A stretch of 7,854 bases of DNA, from contig JAEXAJ010000014.1 in the NCBI GenBank assembly GCA_023458215.1, forward strand, positions 1-7,854, in the 5' to 3' direction. The position numbers were made by a program, and so were the translations under genes. This stretch comes from Bacteroidota bacterium (GTDB lineage Bacteria > Bacteroidota > Bacteroidia > Bacteroidales > Bacteroidaceae). Below the pieces are notes generated by a model. That model saw nothing but the letters and a program-made list of their open reading frames with translations. It was not told the DNA's origin and did no database searches. Shown piece after piece: positions 1 to 5,386 of this stretch (its first letter is position 1; the number at the start of each line of letters is the position of its first letter).

Positions 1-159
1 TTCGTGAAAAACCACGCTAAAGTACTGCTTTTTTACGATATACAAAAGTTTTCAGGCATAAACTTTGATTCAGGCTTCACTTATAGCGTGCATATATATA
101 TTAAGGTAGTGTGAAGTATGATGAATGTATTTCATTGAAACATGCCCTAGGTATATCCG

Positions 160-242
160 AGCTGTATCCGCTCCGCTATTTGTCTGCTTACGGTACCTCC
201 TAAGCAGTCTTGTAGCGGAGTAATAGCGGAGCGGATATAGTT
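160..242. repeat. Nested inverted repeat (16-bp perfect arms around a smaller hairpin)
   Basis: The arms at 165-180 and 222-237 are perfect 16-bp reverse complements (left arm TATCCGCTCCGCTATT). Allowing G-U pairs, the stem extends to 160-180 with 222-242. Inside it, CTGCTTA (184-190) pairs perfectly with TAAGCAG (201-207) around a 10-base loop. A further copy of the core TAGCGGAG sits at 213-220, next to the one within the right arm (224-231), and the left arm carries the same core inverted at 171-178. There is no T-run after the right arm, so it does not look like an intrinsic terminator. It could be a dispersed intergenic palindrome, a protein-binding site or the trace of a small mobile element. 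The structure is certain; the role is unknown. Confidence 0.85.
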
Positions 243-271
243 TAGACCGACCAAGGTAAGCTAGTTGTTCC

Positions 272-306
272 GTCCTATTGGAAAATTAATTTTCTCCAGT
301 AGGGAC
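272..306. repeat. Imperfect AT-rich inverted repeat
   Basis: CCTATTGG (274-281) pairs with CCAGTAGG (296-303) with one G-U pair, and the stem continues inward through AAAATT (282-287) and AATTTT (288-293), with two unpaired bases at 294-295. One further bulged base allows the outer GTCC/GGAC ends to pair. A small perfect repeat, AATTTA (311-316) with TAAATT (322-327), follows directly. No T-run follows either one. It may form part of the same structured block as the larger palindrome at 160-242. Its function is unknown. Confidence 0.6.
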
Positions 307-445
307 AAATAATTTATGCGATAAATTCCTATTTATGTGCTAACTTGTTTTTTTTGAGCACTACTATATTATTATAGGTATAAAAAGAAGTATCAGTACA
401 TAAAACTTTTATGGCACGGGATTTGTATATTATAAAACAGTTAAA

Positions 446-480
446 TTTGGATACGTTGAAATAATAATTGCGTATCTTTG
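446..480 (+). promoter_or_regulatory. Probable clpC promoter (Bacteroides type)
   Basis: TATCTTTG at 473-480 is an exact match to the Bacteroides -7 consensus TAnnTTTG. A TTTG at 446-449 could be the -33 element, but the 23-base spacer is longer than the usual 19-21, so the -33 assignment is weaker than the -7. Transcription would start about ten bases downstream of the -7 element, giving a leader of roughly 30 bases before the ATG at 518. No CIRCE or CtsR-like heat-shock operator is visible near it. Confidence 0.65.
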
Positions 481-501
481 TCGTGGATAACCTTTTAATT
501 G

Positions 502-506
502 AGGAG
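502..506 (+). promoter_or_regulatory. Shine-Dalgarno-like AGGAG before clpC
   Basis: AGGAG lies 11 bases before the ATG at 518 in a purine-rich leader. Most Bacteroides genes have no clear Shine-Dalgarno sequence, and the other two protein genes here lack one, so this supports the 518 start. The spacing is on the long side. Confidence 0.5.
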
Positions 507-517
507 AAGAATAAAAT

Positions 518-3043
518 ATGAACAATCAATTTTCACAAAGAGTTTCTGATATAATAACTTATAGCAAGGAAGAAGCTAACCGATTAAGAAATAGATATAT
601 CGGCCCCGAGCATCTTCTTCTTGGCATGTTGCGCGACGGCGGAGGAAAGGCTATTGAGATATTGATGAAGCTTGATATAGACTTAAAACGCGTAAAGAGC
701 CGTTTAGAGAGTTTTCTGAAGGATGCCGAAGACGATACTCTCCTACCGGATGCAGATGTACCTCTGTCACCTATGGCAGCCAAAATATTAAAAATGTGTA
801 TGTTAGAAGCTCGCCTTTTGAAAAGTGCGACAGCAGATACAGAACATGTACTATTAGCCATATTGAAGGATGGAGATAATCTTGCCGCAACGGTTTTGGA
901 AGAAAATAAAGTAGATTATCACTCTGTTTTTGAGCAACTTTCGATGAAATCGACCAATCCGAATGCCGGCATGGGATTTACTGAGGATGACGAAGATGAA
1001 GAAGATGATATGAATGCTTCTCGTTCGTCCCGCAATACCGGTGCCGGCCAGGCATCGGCGGCACAGGCGGCGAAGAAACCGTCTAATGATACTCCCGTAT
1101 TGGATAATTTCGGTATGGATATGACTCGGGCGGCCGAAGAAGGTAAGCTTGATCCGGTGGTGGGTCGTGAACGCGAGATAGAGCGTTTGGCACAAATATT
1201 AAGTCGTCGTAAAAAGAATAATCCGGTATTGATCGGTGAACCGGGAGTTGGTAAATCTGCTATTGTAGAAGGACTTGCGCTGCGTATTGTGCAGAAGAAA
1301 GTATCTCGAATCTTGTTTGACAAGCGGGTTGTGATGCTTGATATGGCTTCCGTTGTAGCCGGAACAAAGTATCGCGGGCAGTTTGAAGAACGTATTCGTT
1401 CTATTATCAATGAGTTGCAGAAGAATTCGAATGTAATCCTTTTCATCGATGAAATTCATACTATTGTGGGAGCAGGTGCCGCTGCCGGTTCAATGGATGC
1501 CGCCAACATGCTTAAACCCGCTTTAGCTCGTGGTGAAATACAATGTATAGGTGCCACTACTCTTGATGAATATAGAAAGAACATTGAAAAAGACGGTGCT
1601 TTGGAACGCCGTTTCCAAAAAGTGATTGTAGAACCTACTACAGCTGCCGAAACGCTTCAAATCCTGAGAAACATCAAGGAGAAGTATGAAGATCACCACA
1701 ATGTGAACTATACGGACGAAGCACTGGAAGCATGTGTCAAGTTGTCAGACCGCTATATAACAGATCGTAATTTTCCGGATAAGGCAATCGATGCTTTGGA
1801 TGAAGCCGGATCACGGGTGCATCTCACTAATATTAATGTTCCAAAAGAAATTGAGGAACAAGAGAAGTTGATCGAAGAAGCCCGTTCTTTGAAGGGCGAT
1901 GCGGTGAAATCGCAGAATTTTGAACTTGCGGCCAGTTATCGTGATCGTGAGAAAATGCTTTCCATGCGTTTGGATGAAATGAAAGCCGAATGGGAAGCCC
2001 GTCTTAAAGACGATCGTCAGGCTGTGGGCGAAGAAGAAATAGCCAATGTTATTTCGATGATGTCCGGTGTGCCTGTGCAACGTATGGCCCAGGCTGAAGG
2101 TATCAAATTAGCCGGGATGAAAGAAGAATTGCAGGCTAAAGTCATAGCCCAGGATGCTGCTATTGGCAAACTGGTGAAAGCCATTCTGCGCAGTCGTGTT
2201 GGTCTGAAAGATCCCAACCATCCGATAGGAACGTTCATGTTCCTGGGTCCTACCGGTGTGGGTAAAACGCACTTGGCAAAGCAATTAGCTAAGTATATGT
2301 TTGGCTCTACCGATGCGCTGATCCGAATTGACATGAGTGAATACATGGAAAAGTACACGGTGTCGCGTATGATTGGTGCAGCTCCCGGATATGTGGGCTA
2401 TGAGGAAGGCGGACAGTTGACCGAGAAAGTTCGTCGTAAACCGTACTCCATCGTATTGCTGGATGAGATTGAAAAAGCTCACCCCGATGTATTTAATATA
2501 TTGTTGCAAGTATTGGACGAAGGTCGTCTGACTGACAATTATGGCAGAACTATCGACTTCAAGAATACGGTTATCATTATGACCTCCAATATCGGTACCC
2601 GGCAGTTGAAAGAGTTTGGCCGTGGTGTAGGTTTTGCCGCACAGAACCGTACAGATGATAATGAGCATTCACGTAATGTGATACAAAAGGCTTTGAACAA
2701 GACATTTGCTCCGGAGTTTTTAAATCGTCTTGACGAGATTATCACTTTCGACCAGCTATCATTAGATGCTATCACGAAGATTGTTGATATTGAGCTGAAA
2801 GGCTTGTATGAACGTATTGAAGCCATTGGCTTTAAGTTGGTAATTGATGATGAGGTAAAGAAGTTCCTGGCAGAAAAAGGATATGATGTGCAGTTCGGTG
2901 CCCGGCCGTTGAAACGCGCTATTCAGAATTATCTTGAAGACGGACTCTCTGAGTTAATTGTTTCGGGTGAAGTTCAGCCGGATGATACGATTCATGTTGC
3001 AGTTGATAAAGAAAAGAATGAAATAAGTATGAAGAAGGCATAA
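518..3043 (+). CDS. clpC: ClpC-type AAA+ unfoldase (Clp protease ATP-binding subunit)
   Basis: An 841-residue cytosolic HSP100 ATPase that unfolds proteins and, in this family, feeds them to ClpP for degradation. The N-domain (about 1-145) has two Clp_N repeats, each with a conserved TEH/PEH segment. An acidic, Ala/Ser-rich linker (about 146-192) follows. AAA-1 has Walker A GEPGVGKS (240-247), pore loop KYRG (284-287), Walker B LFIDE (308-312) and arginine fingers R364/R365. A short UVR-like coiled-coil middle domain (about 455-500) marks it as ClpC rather than ClpB. AAA-2 has Walker A GPTGVGKT (577-584), pore loop GYVG (624-627) and Walker B LLDE (647-650). The VGF loop (704-706) is the ClpP-docking tripeptide, so it should work with ClpP, which is not encoded here. 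A sensor-2 motif (GARPLKR) lies near the C-terminus. The length fits the family (about 810-860). The ATG at 518 follows AGGAG and a Bacteroides promoter. The gene appears intact. Confidence 0.97.
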   Translation: MNNQFSQRVSDIITYSKEEANRLRNRYIGPEHLLLGMLRDGGGKAIEILMKLDIDLKRVKSRLESFLKDAEDDTLLPDADVPLSPMAAKILKMCMLEARLLKSATADTEHVLLAILKDGDNLAATVLEENKVDYHSVFEQLSMKSTNPNAGMGFTEDDEDEEDDMNASRSSRNTGAGQASAAQAAKKPSNDTPVLDNFGMDMTRAAEEGKLDPVVGREREIERLAQILSRRKKNNPVLIGEPGVGKSAIVEGLALRIVQKKVSRILFDKRVVMLDMASVVAGTKYRGQFEERIRSIINELQKNSNVILFIDEIHTIVGAGAAAGSMDAANMLKPALARGEIQCIGATTLDEYRKNIEKDGALERRFQKVIVEPTTAAETLQILRNIKEKYEDHHNVNYTDEALEACVKLSDRYITDRNFPDKAIDALDEAGSRVHLTNINVPKEIEEQEKLIEEARSLKGDAVKSQNFELAASYRDREKMLSMRLDEMKAEWEARLKDDRQAVGEEEIANVISMMSGVPVQRMAQAEGIKLAGMKEELQAKVIAQDAAIGKLVKAILRSRVGLKDPNHPIGTFMFLGPTGVGKTHLAKQLAKYMFGSTDALIRIDMSEYMEKYTVSRMIGAAPGYVGYEEGGQLTEKVRRKPYSIVLLDEIEKAHPDVFNILLQVLDEGRLTDNYGRTIDFKNTVIIMTSNIGTRQLKEFGRGVGFAAQNRTDDNEHSRNVIQKALNKTFAPEFLNRLDEIITFDQLSLDAITKIVDIELKGLYERIEAIGFKLVIDDEVKKFLAEKGYDVQFGARPLKRAIQNYLEDGLSELIVSGEVQPDDTIHVAVDKEKNEISMKKA

Positions 3044-3069
3044 TGTTTTCTTGCATAAAAGACCGTCAA

Positions 3070-3101
3070 AATGTCAGTCCATAAGGGCTGGCATTTTTTT
3101 T
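3070..3101 (+). terminator. Intrinsic terminator after clpC
   Basis: An 11-bp stem (3070-3080 with 3085-3095, two G-U pairs) with an ATAA loop leads into a run of eight T (3094-3101). It starts 27 bases after the clpC stop. It should end most clpC transcripts, separating clpC from htpG although only 109 bases lie between the genes. Some read-through into htpG remains possible. Confidence 0.9.
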
Positions 3102-3152
3102 GTTTCTTGATTTGCCGTAAATAGAAATATAAACCTAAAAATATTAAGTAGT

Positions 3153-5201
3153 ATGCAAAAAGGAAATATTGGGGTAACTACCGAGAACATCTTCCCCGTT
3201 ATTAAAAAGTTCTTGTACAGTGATCATGAGATTTTTCTTCGCGAGTTAGTCTCTAACGCTGTTGACGCCACCCAGAAGCTCAAGACATTGGCCTCTATTG
3301 GTGAATACAAAGGAGAATTGGGCGATTTGACCGTACATGTTTCTTTAGGAAAAGATACGATTACAGTTTCCGACCGCGGTATTGGTTTGACAGCAGAGGA
3401 AATTGACAAATACATCAATCAGATTGCATTCTCCGGAGCAAACGATTTCCTTGAAAAGTATAAGAACGATGCCAACGCTATAATCGGACACTTCGGACTT
3501 GGTTTCTATTCTGCCTTTATGGTGGCAAAAAAAGTGGAAATCATCACTAAATCATGTAAAGAAGGAGCGCAAGCAGTAAAATGGTCTTGTGATGGTAGTC
3601 CTGAATTCACCATTGAAGATGTAGAAAAGGCTGACCGTGGTACGGATATTGTTCTTTATATCGATGATGATTGCAAGGAGTTCCTCGAAGAAGCGCGCAT
3701 CTCTTCATTGTTGAAGAAGTACTGTAGCTTCCTGCCTATACCTATCGCATTCGGCAAAAAGAAAGAATGGAAAGATGGCAAACAGGTTGAAACCGCAGAA
3801 GATAATATTGTAAATGACGCAAATCCGTTGTGGACTTTGAAACCCAGCGAATTGAAGGACGAAGATTATAAGAAATTCTATCGCGACCTTTATCCGATGT
3901 CCGACGAGCCACTGTTCTGGATTCACTTGAATGTGGACTATCCGTTCCACCTTACCGGTATTCTTTATTTCCCGAAGGTGAAAAGCAATATCGAACTGAA
4001 TAAGAATAAGATTCAACTCTATTGCAATCAAGTATATGTGACGGATTCCGTAGAGGGCATTGTACCTGATTTCTTAACTTTGCTACATGGCGTACTCGAT
4101 TCACCGGATATTCCGTTGAATGTTTCTCGTTCATATCTGCAAAGCGACTCAAACGTAAAGAAGATTTCTACTTATATCACGAAGAAAGTGTCCGACCGCT
4201 TGCAGTCTATCTTCAAGAACGATCGTAAACAATTCGAAGAGAAGTGGAATGATCTGAAAATCTTTATCAACTACGGAATGCTTACACAAGAGGATTTCTA
4301 TGATAAAGCAAAGGATTTTGCCCTTTTCACCGATACCGATAACAAATATTATACCTTTGAGGAGTATAAAACGTTGATTAAGGACAATCAAACAGATAAA
4401 GACGGAAATCTGATTTATCTGTATGCCAACCACAAGGATGAACAATATAGCTATATTGAAGCTGCTAAGAATAAAGGTTATAATGTCTTGTTGATGGACG
4501 GTCAACTCGATATTGCCTTGGTGAGCATGTTGGAGCAGAAGTTCGAAAAGGTTCGTTTCACACGTGTCGACAGTGATGTGGTTGATAACCTGATCGTAAA
4601 AGAAGACAAGAAAGAAACCTCTTTGGACGCAAATAAACAAGAAGCACTTTCTGCGATCTTCAAGAGCCAATTGCCGAAAATAGAAAAGACTGAATTTAAC
4701 ATTATGGCACAAGCTTTGGGCGAAAATGCCTCTCCGGTGATGATTACTCAAAGTGAATATATGCGCCGTATGAAAGAGATGGCTAACATTCAAGCTGGAA
4801 TGAGCTTCTATGGAGAGATGCCCGATATGTTCAATATGGTGTTGAATTCCGATCATAAGTTGGTAAAAGAGGTTCTGAATGAGGAAGATAAGGAGTGTGC
4901 ATCCGCCGTTGCTCCTATCCAAACCGAGATGGATGATGTCAACAAGCGTCGTGAAGATTTGAGAAAGAAGCAGGAAGGTAAAAAGAGTGAAGACATTTCT
5001 ACTGCTGAGAAAGATGAAGTTGATCAGTTGGACAAAAAATGGGATGAACTGAAAGCACAAAAGGAAGGTGTTTTTGCCGCCTATGCTGCAAAGAATAAGG
5101 TTGTCCGCCAATTGATTGATTTGGCACTGCTTCAGAATGGTATGCTGAAAGGTGAAGCTTTGAATAATTTCGTTAAGAGAAGCATTGATCTGATAAAATA
5201 G
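3153..5201 (+). CDS. htpG: HtpG, bacterial Hsp90 molecular chaperone
   Basis: A 682-residue cytosolic, ATP-dependent dimeric chaperone that helps fold and remodel client proteins, typically alongside DnaK. The N-terminal GHKL ATPase domain has the N-box FLRELVSNAVDA (28-39; catalytic Glu E31, Mg-binding N35), the G1 box DRGIG (74-78) and the G2 box GHFGLG (112-117). The middle domain carries the conserved PLNVSR motif with R326, the arginine that completes the active site in Hsp90s. It is about 55-60 residues longer than the roughly 624-residue E. coli protein. Most of the excess is a charged, probably helical insertion at about 586-646 inside the C-terminal dimerisation domain, before the terminal helices (about 647-682). 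The G1 box has Arg where Asn is usual, and IAFSGA replaces the usual IAKSGT. The ATG at 3153 lies in an A-rich leader without a Shine-Dalgarno sequence. No clear TAnnTTTG promoter lies between the clpC terminator and the start. The gene appears intact. Confidence 0.97.
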   Translation: MQKGNIGVTTENIFPVIKKFLYSDHEIFLRELVSNAVDATQKLKTLASIGEYKGELGDLTVHVSLGKDTITVSDRGIGLTAEEIDKYINQIAFSGANDFLEKYKNDANAIIGHFGLGFYSAFMVAKKVEIITKSCKEGAQAVKWSCDGSPEFTIEDVEKADRGTDIVLYIDDDCKEFLEEARISSLLKKYCSFLPIPIAFGKKKEWKDGKQVETAEDNIVNDANPLWTLKPSELKDEDYKKFYRDLYPMSDEPLFWIHLNVDYPFHLTGILYFPKVKSNIELNKNKIQLYCNQVYVTDSVEGIVPDFLTLLHGVLDSPDIPLNVSRSYLQSDSNVKKISTYITKKVSDRLQSIFKNDRKQFEEKWNDLKIFINYGMLTQEDFYDKAKDFALFTDTDNKYYTFEEYKTLIKDNQTDKDGNLIYLYANHKDEQYSYIEAAKNKGYNVLLMDGQLDIALVSMLEQKFEKVRFTRVDSDVVDNLIVKEDKKETSLDANKQEALSAIFKSQLPKIEKTEFNIMAQALGENASPVMITQSEYMRRMKEMANIQAGMSFYGEMPDMFNMVLNSDHKLVKEVLNEEDKECASAVAPIQTEMDDVNKRREDLRKKQEGKKSEDISTAEKDEVDQLDKKWDELKAQKEGVFAAYAAKNKVVRQLIDLALLQNGMLKGEALNNFVKRSIDLIK

Positions 5202-5232
5202 CTCCCTTTAAATTTGCATATATATAGATGCA

Positions 5233-5271
5233 GGGCATTACAATTTTCAAGAGTTGTAATGCCCTTTTTTT
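5233..5271 (+). terminator. Intrinsic terminator after htpG
   Basis: A perfect 11-bp stem, GGGCATTACAA (5233-5243) with TTGTAATGCCC (5254-5264), has a 10-base loop and is followed by seven T (5265-5271). It lies 31 bases after the htpG stop and separates htpG from the patatin gene. Confidence 0.95.
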
Positions 5272-5335
5272 CTTCTTTTCACTGATATAATTACGTTTTT
5301 TCTCGTTGAATACGAAGTTTTTGGAAACTATTGTT

Positions 5336-5343
5336 TATATTTG
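5336..5343 (+). promoter_or_regulatory. Probable -7 element of the patatin gene promoter
   Basis: TATATTTG matches the Bacteroides -7 consensus TAnnTTTG exactly and lies 43 bases before the ATG at 5387. No good TTTG sits at the expected -33 spacing; the nearest, TTTG at 5320-5323, is only 12 bases upstream. The element lies downstream of the htpG terminator and upstream of the chosen start codon, which supports both. Confidence 0.5.
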
Positions 5344-5386
5344 GACGGTAAACATATTGCATATCTCTTACTCGGAAAATTCAATT

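Larger units (their letters stand above)
1..517. other. Intergenic region upstream of clpC
   Basis: No convincing coding region is visible here; the only open frame of note is a 66-codon minus-strand one (329-529) that overlaps the clpC start and has a low-complexity, non-protein-like composition. Positions 1-150 are AT-rich, with a short TA run near 91-101 and nothing else I can assign. Positions 160-327 hold a chain of inverted repeats, listed separately. Positions 440-517 hold the probable clpC promoter and leader. Any gene further upstream lies outside the window. Confidence 0.7.

Noticed and set aside
13..90. Distant 7-bp inverted repeat CACGCTA (13-19) and TAGCGTG (84-90)
   Set aside because: Short arms 64 bases apart in AT-rich DNA are expected by chance and nothing nearby supports a function.
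160..327. Possible CRISPR array or tandem repeat block
   Set aside because: There are no regularly spaced direct repeats with unique spacers; the repeated units are inverted arms plus one extra partial copy.
348..355. Run of eight T considered as the end of an intrinsic terminator for an upstream plus-strand gene
   Set aside because: No GC-rich stem lies directly before it; the nearest hairpin (311-327) is a weak AT-only stem about 20 bases away.
337..361. GTGCT ... AGCAC dyad considered as a CIRCE-like heat-shock operator before clpC
   Set aside because: The half-sites are in the reverse order to CIRCE (TTAGCACTC-N9-GAGTGCTAA), only five bases pair, and the spacer is 15 bases including a T-run.
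919..1446. Minus-strand open frame of 175 codons opposite clpC
   Set aside because: It is antisense to the conserved N-domain, linker and AAA-1 region of ClpC, with a serine-rich run produced by the acidic linker codons on the other strand.
4149..5111. Long minus-strand open frame of 320 codons opposite htpG
   Set aside because: It lies wholly antisense to a well-conserved htpG, has low-complexity Phe/Leu/Ile/His-rich composition typical of an antisense shadow, and shows no recognisable domain.
5215..5232. TGCAT/ATGCA dyad between the htpG stop and its terminator
   Set aside because: Five pairs around a TA repeat is too weak to call beside the strong terminator that follows.
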